Shown here: positions 1 through 8,902 of the stretch, one piece after another
Numbering within the stretch: the first letter of the stretch is position 1
How the letters are laid out: every line of letters starts with the position of its first letter
Assembly (NCBI RefSeq): GCF_013177695.1
Contig: NZ_WOEY01000090.1
Coordinates: 56,014 to 120,013, forward strand
Reading direction: 5' to 3'
Source: Paraburkholderia solitsugae
GTDB lineage: Bacteria > Pseudomonadota > Gammaproteobacteria > Burkholderiales > Burkholderiaceae
DNA length: 64,000 nt
Position numbers and translations under genes: made by a program
Notes under the pieces: model-generated
Told to the model about the DNA's origin: nothing
Databases searched by the model: none
What the model saw: the letters and a program-made list of their open reading frames with translations, nothing else

Positions 1-779
1 TGGGCAACGCGCAAATCCACGACAGCCTGCTGCGCGACGGCCTGAACGACGCGTTTTCCGGCGAGCATTCCGGCTGGCATACCGAAGACCTCGTCACGCA
101 GTTCGACCTCACGCGCGAAACGCAGGACCGTTGGGCCGCGCGGTCACAACAGCGTTTTGCGCAAGCGCAGGCGCGCGGCGATTTCGACGCTGAACTGGTC
201 GCCGTCGAAGTCCCGGGGCGCAAAGGTCCGCAACATTTTTCGAGCGATGAACAGCCGCGCCCGGATACCACCGTCGAAACGCTCGCCAAACTGCGTCCGG
301 CATTCCGTCCGGACGGCACGATTACCGCGGGCAACGCGCCGGGCTTGAACAGCGGCGCGGCAGCCATGCTGGTCGCTGAGCGTGGGTTCGCTGAGGTGCG
401 TGGCATCGAGCCATTCGCGCGGCTGGTGGCATATGGAGTCGCGGCTGTCGAGCCGGGCATGTTCGGCCTCGGTCCGGTGCCGGCTGTGCAAATGGCCTTG
501 GCCCGCGCAGGTTGGCAACTCGAGGACGTCGAACGCTTCGAGATCAATGAAGCCTTCGCAGCCGTGCCGCTCGCGGTGGCGCGCAGACTCGGCATCGCGG
601 ATGAGCTGATCAACGTGCAAGGCGGCGCGATCGCGCACGGTCATCCGATCGGCGCGACCGGTGCGGTATTGACGACGCGTCTCCTGCATTCAATGCGCCG
701 CGACGGCCTGAAACGCGGCGTCGTCACGTTGTGTATCGGCGGTGGGCAGGGGATTGCGCTGGCGTTGGAAGTGATCTGA
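1..779 (+). CDS. Thiolase (acetyl-CoA acyltransferase), C-terminal part
   Basis: The reading frame is open from the first base (codons begin at position 3) to TGA at 777-779, so the gene starts outside the window; about 258 residues are visible. Thiolases cleave 3-ketoacyl-CoA or condense two acyl-CoAs in the cytoplasm. The C-terminal landmarks are in family order: EINEAFAA, the GGAIAHGHPIGATGA block with the catalytic His, and LCIGGGQG with the second catalytic Cys. The nucleophilic Cys of the N-terminal half is not in the window. Whether it is degradative or biosynthetic cannot be decided here. The next gene is convergent, so this one ends its transcription unit. Confidence 0.9.
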   Translation, partial: GNAQIHDSLLRDGLNDAFSGEHSGWHTEDLVTQFDLTRETQDRWAARSQQRFAQAQARGDFDAELVAVEVPGRKGPQHFSSDEQPRPDTTVETLAKLRPAFRPDGTITAGNAPGLNSGAAAMLVAERGFAEVRGIEPFARLVAYGVAAVEPGMFGLGPVPAVQMALARAGWQLEDVERFEINEAFAAVPLAVARRLGIADELINVQGGAIAHGHPIGATGAVLTTRLLHSMRRDGLKRGVVTLCIGGGQGIALALEVI

Positions 780-864
780 AATCGGCTGCGGCGCGTTGCG
801 GTGCCAGGAACCGATGACGCGCCGCGGCGCTGGCATGTCGCTGAAACGGCCGCGGCCGTATCGG

Positions 865-2094
865 CTAATGAAAGATCGGCAAGGCCAGATATCCCTTGAT
901 GACGATCGCATTGGCGATGTCGATAAAGAAAGCGCCCACCATCGGCACGACCAGAAAGGCGAGGTGCGAATGGCCGAAGCGGGCCGTGACGGCCTGCATG
1001 TTGGCAATGGCCGTGGGCGTGGCGCCGAGTCCGAAACCGCAATGGCCGGAGGCGAGCACGACAGCATCATAGTTGCGACCCATCACGCGGAACGTGACGA
1101 AGATCGCATAGAGCGCCATCAAAACGGTCTGCGCAACGAGAATCGAAACGACCGGCAGCGCTAGCGAGGCGAGGTCCCAGAGCTTGAGCGTCATCAGCGC
1201 CATGGCGAGGAACAGCGCGAGGCTCACGTTGCCGAGCAGGGCGACGGCGTGATCGAGAACGGGCTTGCCCGCGAGCCCGAGTGCATTGCTTAGCACCACG
1301 CCGACGAATAGCACGCAGACAAAAGTCGGCAGTTCGATCGCGGTGCCGGCCAATACTTGTGCGAGCGCGTCGCCGGCCGCGAGGCTGATCGCGATCAGTG
1401 CCAGCGTCTCGATGAAGGCGCCCGGTGTGGTGGCTTGTTCCGCCTTCGGTTCTTCGAAGGCGAGCGGCGCCTCGACGGGGCTGTCGCCGTGGCTCTCTGC
1501 TTGATTCGCTGCATGATGCGCGGCGTCCTTCCTGGCGACTTGCCGCATCAGCACGCGCGCCACTGGGCCGCCGAGAATGCCGCCCATCACGAGGCCGAAA
1601 GTCGCGCAGGCGATCGCCGCCTCGGTGGCGGACTGAAGCCCGTGGTGTTCGGCGAACACCTTGCTCCATGCTGCGCCCGTGCCATGACCGCCGGACAGGG
1701 TGATCGAACCGACCAGCAAACCGTACAGCGGATCGATGCCCAGTAGATAAGTGAGGGCAATGCCTACTGCATTCTGCAGGACCAGCAGGCCGATCACGAG
1801 ACCGAGAAAACGCAGCAACAGCGGGCCGCCTGACTTGAGGCTGGCGAGGTTGGCGTTGAGGCCGATGGTCGCGAAGAAGGCGAGCATCAGCGGTGTTTGC
1901 AGCGCGGTATCGAAGCGTACTTCGACGTGGCTCGTGGTGCGCAGGATCAGCAGGACGATCGCCACCAGGAGCCCGCCGGCAACGGGTTCGGGAATCGTAT
2001 AGCTGCGCAGCGGGGGGATCCATCCGACTAGCCTGTTCCCCAACAGCAGAACCAGTGAGGCCGCGACGAGTGTTCCGTAGATACCGACGTTCAT
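865..2094 (-). CDS. gltS: Sodium/glutamate symporter GltS
   Basis: Inner-membrane protein of 409 residues, the usual size of the ESS (GltS) family, which imports glutamate with sodium. It starts MNVGIYGTLVAASLVLLLG and has about ten hydrophobic segments. Two family-like loops are visible: GSITLSGGHGTGAAW near residue 150 and SGHCGFGLGATPTAIANM near residue 350, the paired Gly-rich re-entrant loops. The central part (about residues 190-225) is a charged Glu-rich cytoplasmic linker. The ATG at 2094 has a GAGG ribosome site seven bases upstream. It is transcribed away from nupC. Substrate assignment rests on family membership. Confidence 0.9.
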   Translation of the reverse strand: MNVGIYGTLVAASLVLLLGNRLVGWIPPLRSYTIPEPVAGGLLVAIVLLILRTTSHVEVRFDTALQTPLMLAFFATIGLNANLASLKSGGPLLLRFLGLVIGLLVLQNAVGIALTYLLGIDPLYGLLVGSITLSGGHGTGAAWSKVFAEHHGLQSATEAAIACATFGLVMGGILGGPVARVLMRQVARKDAAHHAANQAESHGDSPVEAPLAFEEPKAEQATTPGAFIETLALIAISLAAGDALAQVLAGTAIELPTFVCVLFVGVVLSNALGLAGKPVLDHAVALLGNVSLALFLAMALMTLKLWDLASLALPVVSILVAQTVLMALYAIFVTFRVMGRNYDAVVLASGHCGFGLGATPTAIANMQAVTARFGHSHLAFLVVPMVGAFFIDIANAIVIKGYLALPIFH

Positions 2095-2351
2095 AGGCGA
2101 CCTCGTTGAGAATGAATGGTCTTCACAGCTTGACGAGGCGTCTGACGGCGTGTGGAGCGGTCAAGAAGCGAATGGGAAACGCCTGTGGCGTGAGGGTACC
2201 TGAACGGCGGTGATCCAACAACGACTGCGCGCGAGGCGCACTGTCGTGGACCGCCTGGTCGTCGGTGTTGGAGTGAGGCCACATTGAAAGTTTTTCTCCA
2301 GCATCGGTTTCGTTTAGCATCGTTGTCACTTTCACAAGAACACCAAGAGAC

Positions 2352-3629
2352 ATGGCACTGATCGCACGAAACATCCTTGGGATTGCCGTACTGCTGCTTA
2401 TCGCCTTCATCTTCTCGACCAACCGGCGCGCCATCCGCTTACGGACTGTAATTACGGCGTTGCTTGCGCAGATCGGTATCGGTGCGTTCATTCTCTTCGT
2501 GCCGCTCGGCAAGACGATCCTCGCGTCCGTCGCGTCCGGCGTCAATGATGTACTCGGCTATGGCAACGCGGGCATCGCGTTTCTGTTCGGCGGCCTCGTG
2601 CAAGCGAAGATGTTCCAGGTGTTCGGCGACGGCGGATTCGTTTTTGCCGTGCGGGTGCTGCCGGCCATCATCTTCGTGACCGCGCTGATCTCGGTGCTGT
2701 ACTACATCGGCGTGATGCGCTGGATCGTGCTCGTGCTCGGCACGCTGTTTCACAAACTGCTCGGGGTATCGAAGCTCGAATCGTTCTCGGCCGTGACCAC
2801 GATCTTCCTGGGCCAAAGCGAAATGCCTGCCGTGGTCAAACCGTTCGTGCGCGACATGACCGGCGCTGAACTGTTCGCGGTGATGTCGAGCGGCATGGCG
2901 GCGATTGCCGGTTCGGTGCTGGCCGGCTATGCGGGCCTCGGTGTGCGGATTGACTATCTGCTGGCTGCGTCGTTCATGGCGGTGCCAGGCGGCTTGCTGT
3001 TCGCGAAGATCCTTCACCCGACCACCGAACCGAGCCGCGTCCATCTCGAGCATCTCAGCTTCGACGAGAAGCGTCCCGCGAATGTGATTGAAGCCGCGAG
3101 TTCAGGCGCGACAGTGGGCCTCAAAATCGCCGTGATGGTCGGCGCGATGCTGATCGCGTTCGTCGGCTTGATCGCGTTGCTCAACGGCATTGTGGGCGGC
3201 ATAGGCGGCTGGTTCGGCCATCCGCAATTGTCGATGCAGTCGGTGCTCGGCACGGTGTTCGCGCCGCTCGCCTATCTGATCGGTGTGCCGTGGAACGAGG
3301 CGGCAATCGCCGGCAATTTCCTCGGCCAGAAGATCATTCTGAATGAATTTGTCGCTTATGCATCGCTGTCGCCGTATCTGAAAGATGCCGCCAGCGTGAG
3401 CGCGGCCGGCCTGCAGGCGCTCGATCCGCGTACCCTTGCTATTCTGTCGTTTGCGTTGTGCGGCTTCGCGAACTTTGCGTCGATCGCGGTGCTGACGGGT
3501 GGCTTTAGCGCCGTCGCACCGGAACGCCGCGCCGAAGTCGCGCGCTACGGCCTGCGTGTCGTGCTCGCCGCGACGCTCTCGAATCTGATGAGCGCCACGA
3601 TCGCGGGCATGTTCCTGACGCTGAATTGA
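2352..3629 (+). CDS. nupC: Concentrative nucleoside transporter, NupC/CNT family
   Basis: Inner-membrane nucleoside importer of 425 residues, a normal CNT length. Visible family features are the GNAGIAFLFGG segment near residue 75, FLGQSEMPAVVKPF near residue 155 and NEFVAYASL near residue 330, which carry the conserved glutamates and asparagine of the nucleoside site. About eight to ten hydrophobic segments are present. It is followed after 15 bases by cdd and then a nucleoside hydrolase, so it very probably feeds nucleosides into these two enzymes. The family is often proton- or sodium-coupled; the coupling ion is not evident. Confidence 0.93.
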   Translation: MALIARNILGIAVLLLIAFIFSTNRRAIRLRTVITALLAQIGIGAFILFVPLGKTILASVASGVNDVLGYGNAGIAFLFGGLVQAKMFQVFGDGGFVFAVRVLPAIIFVTALISVLYYIGVMRWIVLVLGTLFHKLLGVSKLESFSAVTTIFLGQSEMPAVVKPFVRDMTGAELFAVMSSGMAAIAGSVLAGYAGLGVRIDYLLAASFMAVPGGLLFAKILHPTTEPSRVHLEHLSFDEKRPANVIEAASSGATVGLKIAVMVGAMLIAFVGLIALLNGIVGGIGGWFGHPQLSMQSVLGTVFAPLAYLIGVPWNEAAIAGNFLGQKIILNEFVAYASLSPYLKDAASVSAAGLQALDPRTLAILSFALCGFANFASIAVLTGGFSAVAPERRAEVARYGLRVVLAATLSNLMSATIAGMFLTLN

Positions 3630-3644
3630 ATTGAGGATCGTTGC

Positions 3645-4034
3645 ATGAACATGGAACAACTGCTGGAACGCGCGGGTGTTGCGCGAGAAAAGGCCTATGC
3701 GCCTTATTCGAAGTTCAAGGTTGGCGCCGCGCTGCTGACCAAAGACGGCACCGTATTCGACGGCTGCAACGTCGAGAATGCATCGTATGGACTGTGTAAT
3801 TGCGCTGAACGTACGGCTTTTTTCAGCGCGATCGCCGCGGGCTATCGGCGCGACCAGTTCGCCGCGCTGGCCGTGATCGGCGATACGGATGGACCGATCG
3901 CACCGTGCGGCGCGTGCCGCCAGGTGATCATCGAACTGGGCGGCCCCGAATTGCCGATCCGCCTCGGCAATCTGCATGGCGCGACCCGCGACACCACCGC
4001 GCGTGAACAATTGCCGGACGCGTTTTATCTATGA
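3645..4034 (+). CDS. cdd: Cytidine deaminase
   Basis: Cytosolic zinc enzyme of 129 residues, the length of the small homotetrameric class, converting cytidine and deoxycytidine to uridine and deoxyuridine. The signature is complete: NCAERTAFF holds the zinc Cys and catalytic Glu, and PCGACRQ holds the two other zinc Cys. FKVGAALL and GCNVENASYG are the usual substrate-site stretches. The start at 3645 follows GAGG at 3632-3635 by eight bases; a second ATG two codons later is less well placed. The stop overlaps the next gene by four bases (ATGA), indicating translational coupling. Confidence 0.96.
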   Translation: MNMEQLLERAGVAREKAYAPYSKFKVGAALLTKDGTVFDGCNVENASYGLCNCAERTAFFSAIAAGYRRDQFAALAVIGDTDGPIAPCGACRQVIIELGGPELPIRLGNLHGATRDTTAREQLPDAFYL

Positions 4035-4996
4035 GCAAGCACAAAGTTATCTACGACACCGATCCCGGTGTGGACGATGCGATGGCGCTCGTTTTCCAGG
4101 CGCGGCATCCGGACATCGAATTGCTCGGTCTGACGAGCGTATTCGGCAATGCCACGATCGAGACCACCACGCGCAATGCGCGTTTCCTGGCCGGGCGATT
4201 CGCGCCGGGCGTGCCGGTTGCGCAGGGCGCTGCCGCTCCGCTCAAGCGCGCAGCGCCCGAGCCGCTCGCCTGGATTCACGGCGATAACGGACTTGGCAAC
4301 ATCGCGATCGAAGCCGGGGTTGAAGCCGCGCTCGACGCACGCCCCGCACACCGCTTCATCATCGACACAGTGCGCGCGCATCCCGGCGAAGTCACGCTGA
4401 TCGCCGTGGGCCCGCTCACGAACCTGGCATTGGCGCTGGCCGACGATCCGCAGATCGCCTCGCTCGTCAAGCAGGTGGTCATCATGGGTGGCGCGTTCGG
4501 TACGGACGGCGTGCTCGGCAATGTGACCCCCGCCGCCGAAGCGAACATCCTCGGCGACCCCGATGCAGCTGACATGGTGCTCGGCGCGCCTTGGCCGGTG
4601 GCGATCGTCGGGCTCGACGTCACGCAGCGCACCATCATGAGCCGGGACTATCTGGCGTCGCTGCGCGATCGCGGCGGTGCAGCAGGGCAGTTCGTGTGGG
4701 ACGTGTCGCGGCACTACGAGGCCTTTCATGAGCAAAGCGCGCAACTCAGGGGCATTTACGTCCATGATTCGTCGGCGGTGACCTATGTGCTGGCGCCGCA
4801 CCTTTATACGACGCGCAATGGCCCCGTACGTGTGCTGACGGACGGTATCGCGGTGGGCCAGACCATCCAGAAGCCTTCTACGATGCCGGTGCCCGCGCCG
4901 GACTGGGACAGCCGGCCCGAGTGCAAAGTCTGTGTGGACGTGGATGTGCCCGGAATGCTCGCGCTCTACGAGCGAACCCTTTGTGGCACGCTGTAG
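4031..4996 (+). CDS. Inosine/uridine-preferring nucleoside hydrolase
   Basis: Protein of 321 residues in the IunH/Rih family, which hydrolyses ribonucleosides to ribose and free base. The calcium-binding signature DTDPGVDDAMAL is at residues 9-20, and YVHDSSAV near residue 240 supplies the active-site His and Asp of the C-terminal region. TNGHVD-type amidase motifs are absent. It overlaps cdd by four bases and is the last gene of the nupC-cdd operon, so it probably acts on the uridine made by Cdd or on imported nucleosides. Base preference cannot be read from the sequence. Confidence 0.93.
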   Translation: MSKHKVIYDTDPGVDDAMALVFQARHPDIELLGLTSVFGNATIETTTRNARFLAGRFAPGVPVAQGAAAPLKRAAPEPLAWIHGDNGLGNIAIEAGVEAALDARPAHRFIIDTVRAHPGEVTLIAVGPLTNLALALADDPQIASLVKQVVIMGGAFGTDGVLGNVTPAAEANILGDPDAADMVLGAPWPVAIVGLDVTQRTIMSRDYLASLRDRGGAAGQFVWDVSRHYEAFHEQSAQLRGIYVHDSSAVTYVLAPHLYTTRNGPVRVLTDGIAVGQTIQKPSTMPVPAPDWDSRPECKVCVDVDVPGMLALYERTLCGTL

Positions 4997-5300
4997 GACG
5001 ATCTCGCAACGTCGCTGCCGCTTGTTCCGGGAAGCCCTCTCTCAGTACCTCGTTTTATGCAGACCTGGGCGTAGCGGACGGCTGGCGGCGCGGCGATTGA
5101 TCTGACATAAGAGAGCAGTGCGGAGAACAGTGCGGAAAACAGCGCCGCCGCGGTGCGTTGCAGCAAGCCGGTCCCGCATGTGTGGCCGATGCGCATCGTC
5201 AATCTTTGCTACATTTCTGCAGACGTGCTGCGTGCGTGGTCCGCGAAGCCTTGGCTTATCGACCCGGCGTGTGTGACCCAAATCTATCAAGAGGCAAAAG
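4997..5300. other. Intergenic stretch of about 300 bases
   Basis: Between the nucleoside hydrolase and the PanE-like gene. Short open frames here are not convincing: none has a family motif or a good ribosome site. It contains a small direct duplication around 5120-5145 (repeats of gcggaaaacag-like sequence). The AGAGG at 5289-5293 is the ribosome site of the following gene. No clear terminator was seen. Confidence 0.5.
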
Positions 5301-6236
5301 ATGCGAATTCTAGTCGTAGGGGCGGGCGCCGTGGGCGGCTATTTCGGTGGACGTCTCGCAGCGGCGGGCCAGGACGTGACCTTCCTCGTGCGCCCTGGCC
5401 GTGCGGAAAAACTCCAGCGTGACGGTCTCGTCATCAACAGCGCGCGCGGCAATCTCACGTTGCACGAGGTCAAGACGATACTCGCCGGCGTCGGCGCGGA
5501 GCCGTTCGATCTGGTGCTGCTCAGTTGCAAAGCGTTCAGTCTCGACGACGCGATCGATTCGTTCGCACCGCTGGTCGGCGAATCGACGCTGATTCTGCCG
5601 ATGCTCAACGGCATGCGCCATATCGACGTGCTCAAGGAAAAGTTCGGTGCGTCACGCGTACTGGGCGGTCAATGCGTGATCGCGGCGACGCTCAGCCCCG
5701 AGCAGCACATCCTGCATCTGAACGAAACGCACGCGATCACCTTCGGTGAGCTGGACGGCGGCACGTCCGAGCGCGTCGAGGCGATCGCGGACGCGATGGC
5801 CGGCGCGAATTTCGATGCGGTGATCAGCGACAAGATCCTGCTGCGCATGTGGGAAAAGTGGGTGTTCCTGGCCACGCTGGCGGCCGGTACGTGCTTGATG
5901 CGTGGTTCGGTCGGCGATATTCTGGCCGCGCCGGATGGCAAGCACATCATTGAAAACCTGCTCGGCGAGTGCCGTGGCGTGGCCGAAAACAATGGCTTTA
6001 CCATGGGCCCGGACTTCGATGCCCGAGCGACCCAAACGCTCTTTACGCCTTCGCCGCTCACGGCTTCGATGATGCGCGACGTCGAAAATCACTCGCATAC
6101 CGAGGCGGATCACATTCTCGGCGATCTGATCTCGCGCGGCGGCGATGCGCAAAAGGGCGAGCACGGCTTGTCGCTGCTGCGTATCGCCTATAGTCATCTG
6201 AAGACGTATGAAGCGCGCCAGACCCGCACGTCGTGA
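5301..6236 (+). CDS. 2-dehydropantoate 2-reductase family protein (PanE/ApbA-like)
   Basis: Cytosolic NADPH-dependent reductase of 311 residues. The N-terminal Rossmann motif GAGAVGGYFGGRL is at residues 7-19, and LPMLNGMRHID near residue 98 contains the conserved Asn. The C-terminal domain has SDKILLRMWEKWVFLA, with the family catalytic Lys near residue 175. True PanE proteins often have an Asn shortly after this segment, which here reads LATLAAG, so the substrate may be a ketopantoate relative. The gene stands alone, between a nucleoside operon and a small membrane protein. RBS AGAGG precedes the ATG. Confidence 0.82.
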   Translation: MRILVVGAGAVGGYFGGRLAAAGQDVTFLVRPGRAEKLQRDGLVINSARGNLTLHEVKTILAGVGAEPFDLVLLSCKAFSLDDAIDSFAPLVGESTLILPMLNGMRHIDVLKEKFGASRVLGGQCVIAATLSPEQHILHLNETHAITFGELDGGTSERVEAIADAMAGANFDAVISDKILLRMWEKWVFLATLAAGTCLMRGSVGDILAAPDGKHIIENLLGECRGVAENNGFTMGPDFDARATQTLFTPSPLTASMMRDVENHSHTEADHILGDLISRGGDAQKGEHGLSLLRIAYSHLKTYEARQTRTS

Positions 6237-6290
6237 GCGTCGCGGGTATCAGTGCATGCCTATAGTAGCCTAACGTTTCGGAGGTCAAGC

Positions 6291-6590
6291 ATGCCGAGTC
6301 CAACCGGATCGGTGCCCGCGCTGAGTTCGGCCGCAGCCACGATCTTCTCGATCGGTATTGTGTTTCTCGGCTATTGGGGCGTGCACGAGTCGGCGAAATG
6401 GCGCCTCAGCGAGGTGACGGTGGTGGTGTTTGCGCTGGTCGGCTTTGCCTGCCTCGGGCTCGTGCCGTGGATGGCGACGCGCCCCGTCGCAACCGAAACC
6501 AGCGACGCCGGCATCCGCGTCGCGCGGCGTCTGTTTCTCGCCGGCGTGGCGGCGATATGGCTCGCGGTGGCGCTGTCGGTCGTCGCATAA
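6291..6590 (+). CDS. Small three-helix membrane protein, function unknown
   Basis: Predicted protein of 99 residues. I chose the ATG at 6291 because GGAGG lies at 6280-6284, six bases upstream; an upstream ATG at 6252 has no such site. Three hydrophobic stretches are visible: about residues 10-28 (AAATIFSIGIVFLGYWG), 37-56 (VTVVVFALVGFACLGLVPW) and 80-98 (LFLAGVAAIWLAVALSVV). No recognised domain. It follows the PanE-like gene by 54 bases and may be cotranscribed with it. It ends in front of a strong bidirectional terminator hairpin. Confidence 0.6.
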   Translation: MPSPTGSVPALSSAAATIFSIGIVFLGYWGVHESAKWRLSEVTVVVFALVGFACLGLVPWMATRPVATETSDAGIRVARRLFLAGVAAIWLAVALSVVA

Positions 6591-6610
6591 GGCGCGGCGC
6601 ACCCATTAAA

Positions 6611-6645
6611 ACGCGCGCGCCTTGCAGCAAACAAGGCGCGCGCGT
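6611..6645. terminator. Strong hairpin between convergent genes, probable bidirectional terminator
   Basis: Perfect 14-bp inverted repeat: ACGCGCGCGCCTTG at 6611-6624 and its complement at 6632-6645, with a seven-base loop. On the minus strand it is followed by TTTTAAT, typical of intrinsic termination, and it lies 19 bases after the last gene of the minus-strand ABC/oxidoreductase operon (stop at 6664). Confidence 0.8.
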
Positions 6646-6663
6646 CACCGCAGCAAGTCAGGC

Positions 6664-7710
6664 TCAACGCTCGATCTGCCGATTCCAGCGCGTATCCCAC
6701 TGCGCGCGATGCGCGTTGATCGTGTCCCAATCCACCACGGTCACTTTCTTCACCAGATCGTCGACGCTACCGAGGCTTTGCTGCATCGGCGGCGTCATTT
6801 TCGCGAGCCGGTTGGTCGGAATCTGCTTGCCGGCCTCGGCCGCTTTTGTCTGAGCCGGCGCGGACAGGAGGAACTGCGCGAGTTTCTGCGCCAATTGCGG
6901 ATCCGGGTTGTTGTTGACCACGCACAGGTCGACCAGCAACAACACCGGACCTTCCTTCGGGTTCACATAGCCGACCGGAATGCCCTTGTCCTGCAGGTCG
7001 CTCACGGCCGTCGGCGTCAACGGGAACAGGCCCGCTTCGCCGGTCTGGACCATTTCGGAAATCTTCGCCGAGTTCGGCACGTACTCCACGACGTTCGGCC
7101 CGACTGTGCTCGCCCATTTCGTGAAGCCCGGTTCGACGTTCTGCTCGCTGCCGCCCATCAAACGGTTGATCGCCAGAAAGCCGTGCAGGCCGAAGGTGCT
7201 GCTCGAAGCGGACTGGAACACCACTTTGCCCTTGTACTTCGGATCGGCAAAGTCCATCCACGAAGTCGGCGGCGCCCAGCCTTTTTCAGCGAACAGCTTC
7301 TTGTTATACGCGATGCCGGTCATGCCGAGTTGCACGCCCGCGCCCATGTCGTCTTTCATGCGCGCGAACGGGTAGAGCTCCTTGAGCACCGGCGAGTCGT
7401 CGAGCTTCTTGCACACGCCCATGCTGACCGCGCGCGCCATCACGCCGTCGTCGAGAAACACCACATGGATTTGCGGATTGGCCTTGTTGGCGAGCAGCTT
7501 GGCGAGAATGTCCGACGAGGTGCCGGGCACCACGACCACTTTGACGTCGTTGGCTTTCTCGAAGTCGGGCAAGACCTGGCTCGTATAAGCCTTTTCCATC
7601 GGGCCGCCGTTCATGCCGATGTAAATGGTCTTGGTCTCCGACCATGCCGGCGCGGCCGCACCGAATGCGCACAATGCGGCCAGCGCCGCGATCGTCTTGA
7701 ACAGTTTCAT
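6664..7710 (-). CDS. ABC transporter periplasmic solute-binding protein, polyamine/opine-type
   Basis: Protein of 348 residues with a clean signal peptide (MKLFKTIAALAALCAFGAA, cleavage near AWSET). The start at 7710 has AGGAG upstream; the longer frame upstream to 7797 overlaps the preceding gene and lacks a ribosome site. The mature part reads as a family 1 extracellular binding protein of the PotD/Fbp fold (MNGGPMEKAYTSQVLPDFE, GMTGIAYNKKLF). It is the last gene of the seven-gene operon that carries an ATPase, two permeases and a three-part dehydrogenase, so it most likely captures the substrate that this dehydrogenase oxidises. Ligand unknown. Confidence 0.85.
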   Translation of the reverse strand: MKLFKTIAALAALCAFGAAAPAWSETKTIYIGMNGGPMEKAYTSQVLPDFEKANDVKVVVVPGTSSDILAKLLANKANPQIHVVFLDDGVMARAVSMGVCKKLDDSPVLKELYPFARMKDDMGAGVQLGMTGIAYNKKLFAEKGWAPPTSWMDFADPKYKGKVVFQSASSSTFGLHGFLAINRLMGGSEQNVEPGFTKWASTVGPNVVEYVPNSAKISEMVQTGEAGLFPLTPTAVSDLQDKGIPVGYVNPKEGPVLLLVDLCVVNNNPDPQLAQKLAQFLLSAPAQTKAAEAGKQIPTNRLAKMTPPMQQSLGSVDDLVKKVTVVDWDTINAHRAQWDTRWNRQIER

Positions 7711-7774
7711 TGTGAGGCTCCTGAGTTTCATTAAACGATAACGAGGCGATGACTGAGCAATGACCAGGTAATAA

Positions 7775-8902
7775 CTAAGCGACGGATGACGCAGCAACAG
7801 CGGCGAAGCGATTGATCGAGAAAGCGTCGAGCGGTGTGCTTGTGGCGCCGTCGATCACGAGATCCGCGAGTACTTCTCCCACGCCCGGCGCCAGCAGAAA
7901 CCCGCCGCCCGAAAAGCCGAACGCATGCAGCAGACGTGGCACCGTGCGGCTCGCACCGATGATCGGATTGCTGTCGGGCGTTTCACCTTCCACGCCACTC
8001 CATGTGCGGATCAGCAGCGCCTCGCGCAACGCGGGCAGCAGGGCGCACGCGTCGCGCATCACGGCGCGGGTGGTTTCCGTCGACGGTTGACCGTATTCGC
8101 CGTCGCCATGTCCGCGCCCGCCACCGATCACGCAATTGCCGCGCGCCACTTGCCGTGCGTAGATACCGCCGCCGACCACGCCGAGGTTGTGCGTGATGAA
8201 GCGTGGCAGCGGTTCGGTGACCCACATGTTCGGGTAGATCGGTTGCATCGGTGCGGTTTCGCCGAAGTAACCGGCAACCGTGTTCGCCCATGCACCCGCG
8301 GAATTGATCAACCAGTCGGCGCTGATGCGCATGTCGCCTGCGCGTAACTGGAAGCGTGTGCCGTTGTGATGAATCTCGGTCAGCTCGGTTTGCTCGTGTA
8401 CATCCGCGCGTGCGGCTCGCGCGGCACGGGCGAACGCGGGCGAGACCAGACGCGGATTCGCATGACCATCGGTCGCACACAGCGAGCCGCCAATCGCTGC
8501 GGCGCCCAGCCATGGATAGCACTGGCGGAACGCGGCGCCACTGATCAAATGCGCTTGCAGTCCGTGACCGCGCGCCATCTCGGCCCATGCTTCGAGCGCG
8601 GCGATATCGGCTTCGCTGCGCGCGAGCCGCAAATGTCCTGACACGATGAACTCGCCGTCAATGCCGATCAGTTCCGGCAAGCGATCCCAGATGCGCCGTG
8701 CACGCATGGCGAGCGGCATCTGTTCGACCGGCCGTCCCTGGACGCGCACGCCGCCGTAGTTCACGCCGCTTGCCTGCGCGCCGCAGTAGCGCCGCTCGAA
8801 CAGGCCCACGCGCAAGCCGCGCCGTGCCAGCGCCAACGCCGCCGATGAGCCGACTAGGCCGCCGCCCGCAATCGCGACGTCGTAGTGCAGGGTGTCACTC
8901 AT
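7775..8902 (-). CDS. FAD-dependent amine/amino-acid dehydrogenase subunit (DAO fold, HcnC/OoxB-like)
   Basis: Protein of 375 residues. The start at 8902 is preceded by GAGGAGG and overlaps the stop of the gene before it by eight bases. The dinucleotide-binding motif YDVAIAGGGLVGSSAALALA is at residues 6-25. The C-terminal FAD contact is FGFSGGGFLLAPGVGE near residue 335. It belongs to the DAO family (glycine oxidase, sarcosine oxidase, HcnC, opine oxidase B). In complexes of this type it is the catalytic subunit that oxidises the C-N bond. Together with the next two genes it should form a heteromeric dehydrogenase at the inner membrane face. Confidence 0.87.
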   Translation of the reverse strand: MSDTLHYDVAIAGGGLVGSSAALALARRGLRVGLFERRYCGAQASGVNYGGVRVQGRPVEQMPLAMRARRIWDRLPELIGIDGEFIVSGHLRLARSEADIAALEAWAEMARGHGLQAHLISGAAFRQCYPWLGAAAIGGSLCATDGHANPRLVSPAFARAARAARADVHEQTELTEIHHNGTRFQLRAGDMRISADWLINSAGAWANTVAGYFGETAPMQPIYPNMWVTEPLPRFITHNLGVVGGGIYARQVARGNCVIGGGRGHGDGEYGQPSTETTRAVMRDACALLPALREALLIRTWSGVEGETPDSNPIIGASRTVPRLLHAFGFSGGGFLLAPGVGEVLADLVIDGATSTPLDAFSINRFAAVAASSVA